In this document: positions 17,882 to 27,659 of the stretch, in pieces
Layout of the letters: every line of letters begins with the position of its first letter
How positions within the stretch are numbered: position 1 is the first letter of the stretch
Assembly (NCBI RefSeq): GCF_023522835.1
Contig: NZ_JALCZU010000009.1
Location: forward strand, 62,001 to 126,000
Reading direction: 5' to 3'
Length of the DNA stretch: 64,000 nt
DNA from: Oceanobacillus saliphilus
GTDB lineage: Bacteria > Bacillota > Bacilli > Bacillales > Amphibacillaceae
Translations under genes and position numbers: made by a program
Notes under the pieces: model-generated
What the model was told of the DNA's origin: nothing
Seen by the model: the letters and a program-made list of their open reading frames with translations, nothing else
Database searches by the model: none

Positions 17882-18589
17882 TTATTCTTTGAAGCCCATA
17901 TGCATTGCCGCAACCCCGCCGGTATAGCTTTTTAATTCAACACGGGAAAACCCTGCATCCAAAAACATTTGCTTTAATTGTTTTTTGCCTGGAAAATCTT
18001 TTGCGGATTCCTGAAGCCAGGAATATTCTTCATAGCTTTTTGCAAATAATCTTCCGAGTAGTGGCATGATAAACCGAAAATAAAAATAATAACCTTGTCT
18101 GAAACCAATTAATGTTGGCTGCGACGTTTCAAGACAGACCACTTTTCCGCCAGGCTTCACAACTCTGTACATTTCTTTTAGTACTGTCATATAATCCGGA
18201 ACATTCCTTAATCCAAACCCAATTGTTACATAATCAAAAGTATTGTCTTCAAAAGGAAGTTCCATAGCATTTCCATGAATCAATTCCAGCTGGCTTAGTT
18301 TTAGCTCTTCTTTTTTCTTTTTTGCAACAGAGAGCATGTTTTTGCTGAAATCGAGCCCTGTCACATATCCGTTTTCTCCAACGGCTTCTGACAGGGAAAT
18401 AGACCAGTCTCCAGTACCGCAGCACACATCTAGTGCCTGTGATCCAATTTTCACATTCATGCGCTTCATAACATCTTTTCTCCATGCTTTATGACGCTGA
18501 AAAGAAATGATGGAATTCATGGAATCATAGTTTGGGTATATTTTTTCAAAAACATGATGTACTCTTTCTTCTTTTGTTCTTCCCTGCAT
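17882..18589 (-). CDS. menH: demethylmenaquinone methyltransferase
   Basis: Final ring methylation in menaquinone synthesis (MenH/UbiE/MenG family). 235 residues with the SAM motif [12 protein letters not shown] (about 49-60) and family motif [21 protein letters not shown]. Four bases from hepS and 64 from hepT, forming the classic hepS-menH-hepT operon. Confidence 0.95.
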   Translation of the reverse strand: MQGRTKEERVHHVFEKIYPNYDSMNSIISFQRHKAWRKDVMKRMNVKIGSQALDVCCGTGDWSISLSEAVGENGYVTGLDFSKNMLSVAKKKKEELKLSQLELIHGNAMELPFEDNTFDYVTIGFGLRNVPDYMTVLKEMYRVVKPGGKVVCLETSQPTLIGFRQGYYFYFRFIMPLLGRLFAKSYEEYSWLQESAKDFPGKKQLKQMFLDAGFSRVELKSYTGGVAAMHMGFKE

Positions 18590-18592
18590 AAA

Positions 18593-19393
18593 TTAACCTT
18601 CTTCCACAGTTGAGGAATTATAATATTCAATTTCATCCATTCTATGTTTAAAATAGTCTTTCAGAAATACGTATTCTTCCGGGAGATTTGAATTGGAGCT
18701 TACTATTTCCGCTTTCTTTTCATGGTTTAGGACATTCATTTTAGTAATAAAAGATGTATAATTGCTACTTTTATCTATATCCTTCCATTTTTCGAAAAGT
18801 GGGAAATTCTTGTTGAGCTGTGCTTCTCTTAAGTCCATATTCAACTTTTCCGTAAATAGCCAATCAGCGATCAGTTCGTTAATTGAACAGTCATAAATAT
18901 ATTGTGTAACATTGGTAATCAAAGTAGAATCGATTTTCTTTGTTATATCAATAAATTCTTCAAGTGAGTCCACTTCTTTATAGTAAAGTTGTATTTTGTA
19001 TTCATTGATTTTTTTAATAGCAGATGCAAGCGTATGTATAAAATCAAAGTCTTCTATTTCAGATAACAGCAGATAATATAAACCACTGTAATAATCACCG
19101 GCTAAAACCCTGAGTTGTTTCGTGAGTTTATCTTCTTTTGTTTCATCCATTTCATTTCTTACAGGTACGAGTTCATGTGTATCAAGAGCAATTTGTACCA
19201 TCATCGCTGTGATAATGTATCGTTCCTTTTGTATTGGATGAAGAGATACCTTATTATCTATCAAAGAAGTTAAAATTCTCAGTTTTTCATCATCTATTTT
19301 GGGCTTTTGTAAATATTTATCAAGATATTTGTGGTGTATTTTATCTTCTAGAAGTCCCCTTAAGTTCTGAATTTCTGTGACAGAAGTATTCAA
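18593..19393 (-). CDS. hepS: heptaprenyl diphosphate synthase component I
   Basis: Non-catalytic small subunit that sets product length with HepT. 266 residues, mostly helical, poorly conserved as usual for the family. Assignment rests on length and on the hepS-menH-hepT order. The frame opens with GTG at 19402, which is inside the ribosome site AGGTGAT; TTG at 19393 gives proper spacing and is preferred. Confidence 0.9.
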   Translation of the reverse strand: MNTSVTEIQNLRGLLEDKIHHKYLDKYLQKPKIDDEKLRILTSLIDNKVSLHPIQKERYIITAMMVQIALDTHELVPVRNEMDETKEDKLTKQLRVLAGDYYSGLYYLLLSEIEDFDFIHTLASAIKKINEYKIQLYYKEVDSLEEFIDITKKIDSTLITNVTQYIYDCSINELIADWLFTEKLNMDLREAQLNKNFPLFEKWKDIDKSSNYTSFITKMNVLNHEKKAEIVSSNSNLPEEYVFLKDYFKHRMDEIEYYNSSTVEEG

Positions 19394-19493
19394 AGATATC
19401 ACCTGGGCCCTTTCATCCTTTCGAGTGCTCTAGTTATTATAGCATATTTTAGCTGTTATAAAAATGATTGATTCCAGATGAAAGGGAAATAAC

Positions 19494-19718
19494 TTAACTG
19501 TTTTCCATTTCTCCATGGCTGGTCTGGATAATTGCTTTACCTCTAACTTTAACAGCCGAAGTATGCTCTGTGAATTGAGCAATCATTACTTCGCCCTTAT
19601 CAAGTTTTTCAGAATGATGAAACTTGGTATCGTTGCCGCGGGTAAGACCTATGACATTGACGCCATCTTCTAGAGCTTTAATGATAAAAAAATCTGATTT
19701 AACAGTTGGGTCATACAT
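19494..19718 (-). CDS. mtrB: trp RNA-binding attenuation protein (TRAP)
   Basis: 74-residue TRAP. The sequence around [20 protein letters not shown] and the downstream [18 protein letters not shown] is nearly identical to B. subtilis MtrB, including tryptophan- and RNA-binding residues (the [12 protein letters not shown] region). It forms an 11-mer that binds GAG/UAG repeats in trp leaders when tryptophan is present. The trp operon is not at its usual place in this window, so its targets lie elsewhere. folE (mtrA), the usual partner between hbs and mtrB, is absent. Confidence 0.95.
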   Translation of the reverse strand: MYDPTVKSDFFIIKALEDGVNVIGLTRGNDTKFHHSEKLDKGEVMIAQFTEHTSAVKVRGKAIIQTSHGEMENS

Positions 19719-19789
19719 ATAGTATCCGTCCTTTTTTAATTAATATGTCCTATAACAATTTTAAAGTCAATCTTTTAAGCCGTAACATA

Positions 19790-19819
19790 GAAAAAGGGCA
19801 CGTATGATAACGCACCCTT
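19790..19819 (-). terminator. terminator after hbs
   Basis: Stem AAGGGTGCGT/ACGTGCCCTT (two G-U wobbles), 6-base loop, then U-run TTTTTC on the minus strand. Confidence 0.75.
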
Positions 19820-19834
19820 CAACGCCCTATGTAA

Positions 19835-20107
19835 TTATTTTACACTATCTTTAAGGGCTTTTCCTGGTTTGAAAGCCGGAACCTTGCTTGCAGGAATTTC
19901 GATTTCTTCTCCAGTTTGTGGATTACGACCTTTACGCGCTGAACGCTCACGTACTTCAAAGTTACCAAATCCGATTAACTGTACTTTTTCACCATTTTTA
20001 AGTGAATCCATGACAGATTCGAATACTGCATCTACAGCTTTTGTTGCGTCTTTTTTAGAAAGCTCGCTTTTCTCAGCAACTGCATTAACTAAGTCTGTTT
20101 TGTTCAT
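19835..20107 (-). CDS. hbs: DNA-binding protein HU
   Basis: 90-residue histone-like nucleoid protein. Conserved beta-arm segment [21 protein letters not shown] followed by the C-terminal helix. The longer frame begins at a GTG inside the strong ribosome site GGGAGGAGGTG; ATG at 20107 gives the standard N-terminus [10 protein letters not shown]. Has its own terminator and a long leader upstream. Confidence 0.97.
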   Translation of the reverse strand: MNKTDLVNAVAEKSELSKKDATKAVDAVFESVMDSLKNGEKVQLIGFGNFEVRERSARKGRNPQTGEEIEIPASKVPAFKPGKALKDSVK

Positions 20108-20471
20108 GACATTCACCTCCTCCCAAAGTGTTTAATTCGACATGGGAACAAATCATTTCAGGCTAAGTGAAAATTTGTTCACTAGTTTGTCTGTTTTATA
20201 CGCAAATGCCATCTGTTCAATTGATGACAAGGCTTATATTAACTGAGTTTCTAATAAAATTCAACAAAAAGTATCTATTTAACCAATATTTATTTGCTGA
20301 AAAGCCTAAAATGTCTTCCAAAACACAGATCTATTACCAATTTATGGTAAAGGGCATTAATACTGCGATAACGAAGGTTAAAGCAGATTATTATATATAT
20401 ACGACATCATTCCCATATTTCCTGCCGTTAAAACTATATTTTTGAAATAAACACTCATGAGCTCGGACTCC

Positions 20472-20627
20472 TAACTCAAAAAGGAAGAACTCAAACTTTT
20501 TTTATAATAAAATAAGTTCACCTGTTTAACAGTGTTAAACGTAGAAATCCACAAGTAATAAGTATGTGCTACAGTGTATCTCCAACCCTCTTAATTCAAT
20601 CAAGGGTTATTTGTCAAAGTTGAGTGT
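20472..20627 (-). repeat. R2 palindromic repeat, copy 1 (with internal insertion)
   Basis: Read on the minus strand, ACTCAACTTT at the start and AAAGTTTGAGTT at the end bracket a palindrome GTTTAAC-AGT-GTTAAAC and the shared block TGAACTTATTTTATTA. It matches the compact copy at 45361-45430 except for about 75 extra bases between the left end and the palindrome. Confidence 0.55.
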
Positions 20628-20734
20628 AGAACTAAAGCGTAGGTGACTGCTTATGACTTTTCTGGGGACCGGATGTGGAAGTGTCTATCAGTCAATTAGT
20701 TGCAGTAATAAACGTTATGTATAATCTGCAAATT

Positions 20735-20760
20735 AAAAAGCAGCTTATATCAAGCTGCTT
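20735..20760 (-). terminator. terminator after spoIVA
   Basis: Perfect 9-bp stem AAGCAGCTT/AAGCTGCTT with a 5-base loop, then TTTTTAATTT on the minus strand. Confidence 0.85.
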
Positions 20761-20765
20761 CATAA

Positions 20766-22244
20766 TTATAAAATGATAGCTATTAATCCACCAGATCCCT
20801 CATTGATTATTCTTTCAAGGGTATCCTTCAGTTTGTACCTTGCGTTTTCTGGCATCAAAGAAATCTTCGCCTGTATTCCTTCTCTGACAATGGAGCTCAA
20901 CGATCTGCCAAATATATCAGATTCCCAGATTGATAATGGATCCTCTTCAAAATCTTGCATTAAATAACGAACCAGTTCCTCGCTCTGCTTTTCAGTTCCA
21001 ATAATTGGAGCAAACTCGGATTCTACTTCTACCCTAATCATATGAATAGACGGAGCCATTGCCTTTAGACGAACGCCAAACCTGGAGCCTTGCCTGATGA
21101 TTTCAGGCTCATCCAGCTGCATATCTTCCAGTGTAGGTGCAGCTATACCGTAACCGGTTTGCTTAACCATTCGCAGTGCTCCCGATACTTGGTCAAATTC
21201 CCTTTTAGCAAAAGCAAAATCCTGCATTAATTCCAACAGATGGTCTTTACCACGGATTTCTTCACCGACTATTTCCTTTAGGATTTGATCGTATAAATAA
21301 TCCGGGGCATGTAAATCGATTTCGGCAACACCATCGCCCATTTCCATACCAGCAAGGTTTGCTTTATCAATATATTCAAATTCTGAAAAATTACCAACGA
21401 TGTGATCGACATCTCTAAGTCTTTTTATATCCTTAACAGTTGTCTGTATTGCTTCCTGATAGTTTTCCCTTAGCCAATGATCTTCTTTTAAAACCATAAC
21501 CCAGCTTGGTAGATTAACGTTGACTTCAAGAACAGGAAATTCATATAATGCTTCACGAAGTACATTGTATACATCATGTTCCGTCATTGACTCAACGCTC
21601 ATTGCAAGAACTGGTATATCGTATTTTTCCGACAAGTCCTGTCTCATTAATTCTGTTTCCTGACTTGTTGGCTTAACGGAATTAATAACCATGATAAAAG
21701 GTTTACCTACTTCTTTTAACTCTTCGACTACCCTCGATTCGGCTTCTTCGTAATCGTTTCGGGGAATTTCACCTATTGTTCCATCTGTCGTTACGACAAC
21801 TCCAATGGTGGAATGTTCCTGTATGACTTTTCTAGTACCGATTTCTGCTGCATCATGAAATGGAATAGGATCCTCATACCATGGAGTATTAATCATTCTC
21901 GGGCCATTTTCATCTTCGAACCCTTTTGCCCCTTCGACAGCATACCCCACACAGTCAACAAGTCGAACATTTACATCTAAACCTTCATCCACTGTCAATT
22001 TCACAGCCTGGTTTGGTATAAATTTAGGTTCTGTCGTCATAATCGTTCTTCCTGCTGCACTTTGAGGCAATTCATCATGTGCTCTTGCTCTTTCACCCTC
22101 ATCTTCAATATTAGGCAATACAACAAGCTCCATGAACTTTTTAATAAATGTCGATTTCCCTGTACGGACTGCACCAACTATTCCTAGATAAATATCTCCA
22201 TTTGTCCGTTTCGAAATATCTTTAAAAATATCAATTTTCTCCAA
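20766..22244 (-). CDS. spoIVA: stage IV sporulation protein A (spore coat morphogenetic ATPase)
   Basis: Polymerising ATPase that forms the basement layer of the spore coat on the forespore. 492 residues, equal to B. subtilis SpoIVA, with the Walker A loop GAVRTGKST (24-32) and the C-terminal end GGLIAIIL conserved. The start is TTG at 22244, preceded by GGGAGGGG; the frame runs 15 codons further upstream without support. A matching sigma-E promoter lies about 60 bases upstream. Confidence 0.96.
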   Translation of the reverse strand: MEKIDIFKDISKRTNGDIYLGIVGAVRTGKSTFIKKFMELVVLPNIEDEGERARAHDELPQSAAGRTIMTTEPKFIPNQAVKLTVDEGLDVNVRLVDCVGYAVEGAKGFEDENGPRMINTPWYEDPIPFHDAAEIGTRKVIQEHSTIGVVVTTDGTIGEIPRNDYEEAESRVVEELKEVGKPFIMVINSVKPTSQETELMRQDLSEKYDIPVLAMSVESMTEHDVYNVLREALYEFPVLEVNVNLPSWVMVLKEDHWLRENYQEAIQTTVKDIKRLRDVDHIVGNFSEFEYIDKANLAGMEMGDGVAEIDLHAPDYLYDQILKEIVGEEIRGKDHLLELMQDFAFAKREFDQVSGALRMVKQTGYGIAAPTLEDMQLDEPEIIRQGSRFGVRLKAMAPSIHMIRVEVESEFAPIIGTEKQSEELVRYLMQDFEEDPLSIWESDIFGRSLSSIVREGIQAKISLMPENARYKLKDTLERIINEGSGGLIAIIL

Positions 22245-22304
22245 AAGATCCCCTCCCGATCTCCGTACTTTAATATGGACCACCCGCAATTTATTGACAT
22301 TATG

Positions 22305-22334
22305 AGTCTATGATGTTGTCCTATTAAAATATGA
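22305..22334 (-). promoter_or_regulatory. sigma-E promoter of spoIVA
   Basis: Minus strand TCATATT (matching the -35 consensus KMATATT) is followed after 15 bases by CATAGACT (consensus CATACAnT, one mismatch). This predicts mother-cell expression early in sporulation. Confidence 0.75.
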
Positions 22335-22403
22335 CTTGTTTAAGTCTTTTTAATAAAATAAATAAATCAATAGTCATTTTAGGATGTAATAAATGCCGGA
22401 ATT

Positions 22404-22438
22404 AAAAAATCCCTTGCAACAATATATGTTGCAAGGGA
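22404..22438 (-). terminator. terminator after yphF
   Basis: Perfect 12-bp stem TCCCTTGCAACA/TGTTGCAAGGGA with a 5-base loop and six U on the minus strand. Confidence 0.88.
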
Positions 22439-22453
22439 ACTAATATGATATCT

Positions 22454-23182
22454 TTATTCGTTTTCCATCAAAAAAACAGGTTCATCGTTTGCTATCGTAT
22501 ATGGAAGTGAATATGCTGGGACAAAAGGAGTATTATCAGCAAGTAGATAACGTATATCCTCTCCAGTGGTATATTCATGGTCATATTCATTTAAGGCATT
22601 GTTCAAGTCGATTCGATAATCTACATATAGATTTCCATCGACATCCATTATAATTGGAAGATTCTCTCTCGAATAAGGACTGACGACTGTTGGGGCACTG
22701 TCTAAGCCCAGTTTTTTATAGTCAACCGTATAGACACCTTCTGAGATTTTTTCTCCGTATGCAGGGTAGATATGTTCACTGCGGTAGAAATCGAGTTGGA
22801 CATTAACACTTCGGATAGCTTCTGTAATGCGTAAATCAATCAACTTGACTCTTGGGTCATCTTCTGGAGTGATTAATGTATATTGATATACGCCTCCCTT
22901 TTCATAGGCATTTCCAGGTGCTTCTGATAAGTAGCCCTTCTCTTTCAGTAAATTAAAATCAATTAAGTATTTTTGGAAGATTGGTGTATCATTTGGCTTG
23001 GTCCTGATTGGTACCAAACCTTGTTCCCCTTCTTTGTAATTTTCTATAGCACGTTGAACCGTTTCCAATTGTTCTTCATTAGGTATTTGGTTTTGTTCCA
23101 TTTCGCTTTGAGGGTATAAACAACCACTCAAAAGAAACAGAGAAAGGAACAAACCAAATACGCCAAAATATGTATGTTTCAC
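22454..23182 (-). CDS. yphF: YphF family lipoprotein
   Basis: 242 residues with a lipoprotein signal: hydrophobic core from about residue 5 and lipobox LLSGC (cysteine 21). The mature part is soluble and extracytoplasmic, with no enzyme motif that I recognise. Position between spoIVA and yphE matches B. subtilis yphF. GTG start with GGGAGG upstream. Function unknown; sporulation context is suggestive only. Confidence 0.85.
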   Translation of the reverse strand: MKHTYFGVFGLFLSLFLLSGCLYPQSEMEQNQIPNEEQLETVQRAIENYKEGEQGLVPIRTKPNDTPIFQKYLIDFNLLKEKGYLSEAPGNAYEKGGVYQYTLITPEDDPRVKLIDLRITEAIRSVNVQLDFYRSEHIYPAYGEKISEGVYTVDYKKLGLDSAPTVVSPYSRENLPIIMDVDGNLYVDYRIDLNNALNEYDHEYTTGEDIRYLLADNTPFVPAYSLPYTIANDEPVFLMENE

Positions 23183-23204
23183 TTGTAATAGCCTCCCTTA
23201 CCAC

Positions 23205-23402
23205 CTACCGTGTCGGTCCACTTAACACGACATAAAGAATAATCAATCCGCCTGTTATTAAACAAATATATGCCAGAAGCGAAACAATCCCGGCAAGCCA
23301 CCCTTTTAACTTATGTCTGCTTAACACGATCAAACCAATTGCCAGAATTAATAAAAACATCCCGACAAAAGAAATATACATCATAAGCATTGAAATTGAC
23401 AA
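23205..23402 (-). CDS. yphE: YphE family small membrane protein (DUF2768)
   Basis: 65 residues, two transmembrane segments (about 6-28 and 36-60) joined by a short basic loop (RHKLKGW). TTG start with AGGGGTGA about 6 bases upstream. Matches YphE/DUF2768 in length and location. Function unknown. Confidence 0.85.
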   Translation of the reverse strand: MSISMLMMYISFVGMFLLILAIGLIVLSRHKLKGWLAGIVSLLAYICLITGGLIILYVVLSGPTR

Positions 23403-23538
23403 CGAAATTCACCCCTGATTCCAACAATTTATCTTTGCACAAGGTATTATAACATAAGGTCGAAAACGGTCGTATAAAAATGATGTTTTCACAATATTGT
23501 GTGTATATACCGAGAGAGTGAAAACCAAACAAACGAAA

Positions 23539-23569
23539 CCCGAAATGAAGGGGGCTTCTTCATTCCGGG
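23539..23569 (-). terminator. probable terminator after spoVIF
   Basis: 12-bp stem CCCGGAATGAAG/CTTCATTTCGGG with one mismatch and a 7-base loop; the minus-strand tail is only moderately U-rich (TTTCGTTTG). Confidence 0.55.
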
Positions 23570-23670
23570 CCGACTAAATAAATTCCATTGCAACTCTATC
23601 CATGAATGCTTGTGCGATTTATCTTATGCAGGGTTTTGCTTTTACGTATCCGCAGGTTGCCTATGAATGG

Positions 23671-23931
23671 CTATTTTTTAAATAATTGGTTCAATGATTG
23701 GATATCTCCTGGCATTTTGTTGTTGACAATAGACATAACGATTTTATCTTCTTTTTCTTTTGATAATGGTTTATCTGCCATTCTTGCTAGGTGACGGACT
23801 AGATTTCTAACTGTCCTCTCATCGGAAAAATCAGCATTCTTAATGGAATCAGCAACTTTGAATATATCATCCGGGTTAATATTGGAGTTTTTCTGTATTT
23901 TATCAAACATTCCTTTTTGAAAACTATTCAC
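23671..23931 (-). CDS. spoVIF: stage VI sporulation protein F family
   Basis: 86 residues, helical and soluble, with the family pattern FDKIQKNSNINPDDIFKVADSIKNADF and RHLARMADKPL. SpoVIF in B. subtilis (yjcC) is needed for coat assembly through GerE. GTG start with AAGGAGG upstream. Its location between yphE and gpsA differs from B. subtilis. Assignment from sequence resemblance. Confidence 0.82.
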   Translation of the reverse strand: MNSFQKGMFDKIQKNSNINPDDIFKVADSIKNADFSDERTVRNLVRHLARMADKPLSKEKEDKIVMSIVNNKMPGDIQSLNQLFKK

Positions 23932-23994
23932 TCATTCTCCTCCTTGCTATGTTCTTCAACATAGTATATGCAGGGGGAGTAAATACGTGAAATT

Positions 23995-25029
23995 TTAAGA
24001 ATACCGCTCATTCAGCAAGCTTGCAAGGTCATCCATTTCTTCCCTTTTATCTCGTGTCATCAGTTGTTCGACAACTTCTTTTGGATCTTTTTCCTCGAAT
24101 AAAATTTGATATATACCACGGGTGATGGGCATTTCCACATCTTGCTCTCTTGCAAATTGATATGCAGCCTGAACGGTTCTGACTCCTTCTACTACCATAC
24201 CCATCTCTTCCAGTACGTTATCCAATTTCTTTCCTTTACCTAGTAAATTTCCAGCTCTCCAGTTTCGACTATGGACACTTGTACATGTCACAATCAGATC
24301 TCCAACCCCCGATAATCCGAGAAAGCTTAAAGGGTTGGCTCCAAGTGATGTGCCAAGTCTTGCTATTTCAGCCAAGCCCCTGGTCATAAGAGCGGCTTTT
24401 GCATTATCTCCGTAGCCAAGACCATCAGAAATGCCGGCACCAATTGCAATAATATTTTTTAAAGCTCCACCTAATTCGATGCCGAGAATATCTGGACTGG
24501 TATAAACGCGAAATGTATCACTATTGAATAAATCCTGGGCAATTTTAGCATTTTCCATGTTTACCGAAGAAACCGTCACTGTAGTTGGATGTCTCAAGGC
24601 TACTTCCTCAGCGTGACTTGGACCGGAGAGGACGACAATATCTTCGTAGTCATAGTCATCCATTTCTTCACTGATCATTTCTGATACTCTTTTCAAGGTA
24701 TCTGGTTCGATTCCCTTGGATGCATGGATGACAGTAACATGATTCGTTAAAACATGATTCAATTGCTGACAAACACTCCGAATTGCCTTTGTAGGAACGA
24801 CTACAACAATTGCGCTCACATCTTCAACAGTCTTTTTGAGATCATAAACTGCTGTAATTTGAGGTGGAATATCCACATCGAGGTATTTTTCATTCCGATG
24901 TGTGCTATTTATCAGTTCGACTTGCTCTCTTCGATGGGACCACAGTTTGACATCATGCTCGTTATTAGCAAGGACGATGCTCAAAGCAGTTCCCCAGCTA
25001 CCTGCTCCCAGTACCGCTATTTTTCCCAT
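23995..25029 (-). CDS. gpsA: glycerol-3-phosphate dehydrogenase [NAD(P)+]
   Basis: Makes sn-glycerol-3-phosphate for phospholipid synthesis. 344 residues with the nucleotide loop GAGSWGTAL (8-16), the SKGIEPDT segment and the catalytic-lysine region ELGGALKNIIAIGAG. ATG at 25029 follows AGGAAGTGAG; the frame extends 25 codons upstream into the der 3' end without conservation. Confidence 0.96.
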   Translation of the reverse strand: MGKIAVLGAGSWGTALSIVLANNEHDVKLWSHRREQVELINSTHRNEKYLDVDIPPQITAVYDLKKTVEDVSAIVVVVPTKAIRSVCQQLNHVLTNHVTVIHASKGIEPDTLKRVSEMISEEMDDYDYEDIVVLSGPSHAEEVALRHPTTVTVSSVNMENAKIAQDLFNSDTFRVYTSPDILGIELGGALKNIIAIGAGISDGLGYGDNAKAALMTRGLAEIARLGTSLGANPLSFLGLSGVGDLIVTCTSVHSRNWRAGNLLGKGKKLDNVLEEMGMVVEGVRTVQAAYQFAREQDVEMPITRGIYQILFEEKDPKEVVEQLMTRDKREEMDDLASLLNERYS

Positions 25030-25048
25030 AATCTCACTTCCTGTCTCT

Positions 25049-26359
25049 CTACTGTCTTCTTCTTGCAAATAATTTAATTGGTGTACCAGTAAAACCAAAT
25101 GCATCTCTTATTTTATTTTCAAGAAAACGTTCATAGGAAAAATGCACCAGTTCAGGATCATTTACGAATACAACGAAACTAGGCGGTTTTACCGCAACCT
25201 GTGTTGCATAGAGCACTTTCAGTCGTTTGCCTTTCACAGTCGGCGTAGGATTCATGGCAATGGCATCCATAATGACATCATTCAATACATTTGTGGATAT
25301 GCGCTTCGCATGACTTTCACTTGCAAGTTTGATAGCCGGAATTAGTGTATGCAGTCTTTTTTTCGTTTTGGCCGATAGAAAGACAATTGGTGCATAATCT
25401 AAATAAAGGAAATGTGCACGGATTTTTGTTTCAAATTCCTTCATTGCCTTTTCATCCGTATCAACTGTATCCCACTTGTTCACAACAATGACAATAGCTC
25501 TTCCTGCTTCGTGTGCATAGCCTGCGATTTTCTTGTCCTGTTCCCTGATTCCCGTCTCTGCATCGATTAAAACGAGAACTACATCAGAACGTTCTATAGC
25601 CTTAAGGGCTCTAAGTACACTGTATTTTTCAGTCGTTTCATATACTTTTCCACGCTTACGCATCCCAGCAGTATCAATAATGATAAAATCCTGGTCGTCT
25701 TTATGTAAATGAGTATCAATGGCATCCCTTGTAGTACCTTCCATTTCACTTACAATAACCCTTTCTTCATTAAGAAGCGCATTGACCAGTGAAGATTTAC
25801 CAACATTTGGTCTACCGATAAGACTGAAATAAATGGTATCTTCCTTGATATCATCTTCGGATAGTTCGGGGAAATGTTTAACCACTTCATCCAACAAATC
25901 GCCCAAACCTAGTCCATGGGAACCTGAGACCGGGTATGGCTCCCCAAAGCCGAGAGAATAGTACTCATAAATCGTATCACGCATCTCCGGGTTGTCGATT
26001 TTATTAATTGCTAACACAATTGGCTTATTTGATTTAAATAAAAGTTTGGCTACTTCTTCATCTGCAGATGTAATGCCTTCTTTTCCATTCAATAGAAAAA
26101 TAATGACATCTGCTTCATCTATCGCTACCTCTGCTTGCTGACGCATTTGAATAAGCAATGGTTCGTCTCCAATTTCAATTCCGCCAGTATCAATCAGGTT
26201 AAACTCCTGATTCAGCCATTCGGCAGACGCATATATTCGATCGCGGGTCACTCCCGGTATATCTTCAACGATTGAAATTCTTTCTCCAACAAGTCTATTA
26301 AAAATAGTAGACTTTCCGACGTTAGGTCTTCCTACAATTGCTACTACAGATTTCCTCAT
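25049..26359 (-). CDS. der: ribosome biogenesis GTPase Der (EngA)
   Basis: Essential tandem-GTPase acting in 50S subunit assembly. 436 residues: G domain 1 with GRPNVGKST (10-18) and DTGG, G domain 2 with a second GRPNVGKSS (about 184-192), DTAGMRKR and NKWD, then the KH-like C-terminal domain. Length normal. Followed after 20 bases by gpsA. Confidence 0.97.
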   Translation of the reverse strand: MRKSVVAIVGRPNVGKSTIFNRLVGERISIVEDIPGVTRDRIYASAEWLNQEFNLIDTGGIEIGDEPLLIQMRQQAEVAIDEADVIIFLLNGKEGITSADEEVAKLLFKSNKPIVLAINKIDNPEMRDTIYEYYSLGFGEPYPVSGSHGLGLGDLLDEVVKHFPELSEDDIKEDTIYFSLIGRPNVGKSSLVNALLNEERVIVSEMEGTTRDAIDTHLHKDDQDFIIIDTAGMRKRGKVYETTEKYSVLRALKAIERSDVVLVLIDAETGIREQDKKIAGYAHEAGRAIVIVVNKWDTVDTDEKAMKEFETKIRAHFLYLDYAPIVFLSAKTKKRLHTLIPAIKLASESHAKRISTNVLNDVIMDAIAMNPTPTVKGKRLKVLYATQVAVKPPSFVVFVNDPELVHFSYERFLENKIRDAFGFTGTPIKLFARRRQ

Positions 26360-26442
26360 AGTAAGGACATCCTCTCTCTTTATGTCTATTTGCCTTAACT
26401 TTAATTCATTCTAGCAAAAGAAGGTAATATTAACAATTGTTA

Positions 26443-26628
26443 TTAATGTTTAACGATAATAAACATTTCTTCACTCAGTGCATGAGCAATGCCATCTGTA
26501 ATGGCTTCGATATTGGCAGCAACATATTCTAGTTCTTTCTTATTGTCGCAAAAAAATATAGGTGCTCCCCCTGAAACCTTCTGTCTGTTCATCGTGATTA
26601 CAGCTAATATAGCTTTTTCAATCATCAT
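26443..26628 (-). CDS. small partner ('capping complex subunit') of the YIEGIA protein
   Basis: 61 residues, compact alpha/beta composition, no membrane segment. It starts 6 bases after the YIEGIA gene stop, a pairing conserved in spore formers, where the small protein is annotated as a capping subunit for YIEGIA. Overlap of spacing and a shared ribosome site (AAGGGG) suggest coupled translation. The name is from family knowledge; biochemical role unknown. Confidence 0.75.
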   Translation of the reverse strand: MMIEKAILAVITMNRQKVSGGAPIFFCDNKKELEYVAANIEAITDGIAHALSEEMFIIVKH

Positions 26629-26634
26629 TATACC

Positions 26635-27522
26635 TTATCCCCTTTTTGTTAACGATTTGGATTCTGAAGGCATTCTGACTGCACTTTCCAGTACAGGAAC
26701 AGATCCGATAACTGCTATGGCTTTATCAACATCCCGAATTTGTGGGAGGATAAATACACCTAAACGCCCATCATCCAAATCACGTTTGATTAATGGCGTG
26801 AGTGCTGGGGTGCCTGAATCCCTGAACACACCTAAAGAAACCGAAACATCATGAAGAATAGCCTGTCTTTGGCCGAGATTTCCAATAGTTGTTACGACAT
26901 TGATATTTTTTGGTGTCAGAATAAACCCCATTCCGTATTTCAATATTTCCCGCTTCCGCTCTTCCAATCCTATATTCATTATATAAATGTTATCCACATA
27001 CAGTCCAGCACCATCAAAATGTATTCTGCTTTGCTCTATATCAACAATTTCCTCCAGTTTGGAGCCGCTCATTAGCCTATTGCTGATAAACAGACAGATG
27101 ATTGCAACGACAATAGCAACAAATACATTCCACATGATATAAGAAAGCGTACCAAGAAACCCAGTGAACATTACTAAATAATTTCTGCTCTCAAAAGAAA
27201 TGGCAATCCCCTCAATGTAAGTTTTTCCCCGTGAAACCAGTTCAAAACCATCCACTTCGGTCAATGTGTTCCTTTCCATGTTCCTTACATCTCTGAATTG
27301 GGTGGCTGCCACTGTCAGCAGTGTAACAGCAGTGAATTCCTTTTCCATGATTGCTGGAACTGCCAATGCACCTAAAGATGCAGCTATAAAACCCAAAGAA
27401 AGGTGAATAATCTTGCCGTGTAAATACGTTGGATACTGTCTGTAATCTGTTTTTAGCATAATGATTCTTGATATTGTCCCTATCACCACACCAAAGACAA
27501 TCGAAAGCGTATATTCAGTCAT
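26635..27522 (-). CDS. YIEGIA-family membrane protein (YphB-like)
   Basis: 295-residue membrane protein carrying the diagnostic string YIEGIA in its middle (GKTYIEGIAISFES). N-terminal half has about three hydrophobic segments, another lies near 145-165, and the C-terminal 110 residues are soluble. Conserved in endospore formers; probably equals B. subtilis yphB by position next to engA. ATG at 27522 follows GAGGTG; an earlier GTG is part of that site. Confidence 0.8.
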   Translation of the reverse strand: MTEYTLSIVFGVVIGTISRIIMLKTDYRQYPTYLHGKIIHLSLGFIAASLGALAVPAIMEKEFTAVTLLTVAATQFRDVRNMERNTLTEVDGFELVSRGKTYIEGIAISFESRNYLVMFTGFLGTLSYIMWNVFVAIVVAIICLFISNRLMSGSKLEEIVDIEQSRIHFDGAGLYVDNIYIMNIGLEERKREILKYGMGFILTPKNINVVTTIGNLGQRQAILHDVSVSLGVFRDSGTPALTPLIKRDLDDGRLGVFILPQIRDVDKAIAVIGSVPVLESAVRMPSESKSLTKRG

Positions 27523-27624
27523 GTAAGCCACCTCAGGTACAATTATAAATTGTGTATTTCTTTTGTAGTATGGCTTAAAATTGTAAAAATACTAATTGAA
27601 AATGTGAGCAGCTTACTTAGGAAA

Positions 27625-27651
27625 TAAAAAGATCCCTCTAAGAGGGATCTT
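27625..27651 (-). terminator. terminator after ypfD
   Basis: Stem AAGATCCC/GGGATCTT with 7-base loop and U-run TTTTTA on the minus strand. Confidence 0.85.
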
Positions 27652-27659
27652 GACCGTTC

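Larger units (their letters stand above)
20108..20765. other. long intergenic region between hbs and spoIVA
   Basis: About 660 bases. Holds the hbs leader (adjacent to 20107), a diverged R2 repeat copy (about 20472-20627) and the spoIVA terminator (20735-20760). A 92-codon plus-strand frame (20167-20445) has no ribosome site and low-complexity composition, so I do not call it. No riboswitch recognised. Confidence 0.6.

Noticed and set aside
20167-20445. 92-codon plus-strand frame upstream of hbs
   Set aside because: No ribosome site, unusual composition, no recognisable motif, and it overlaps the region expected to hold the hbs promoter on the other strand.
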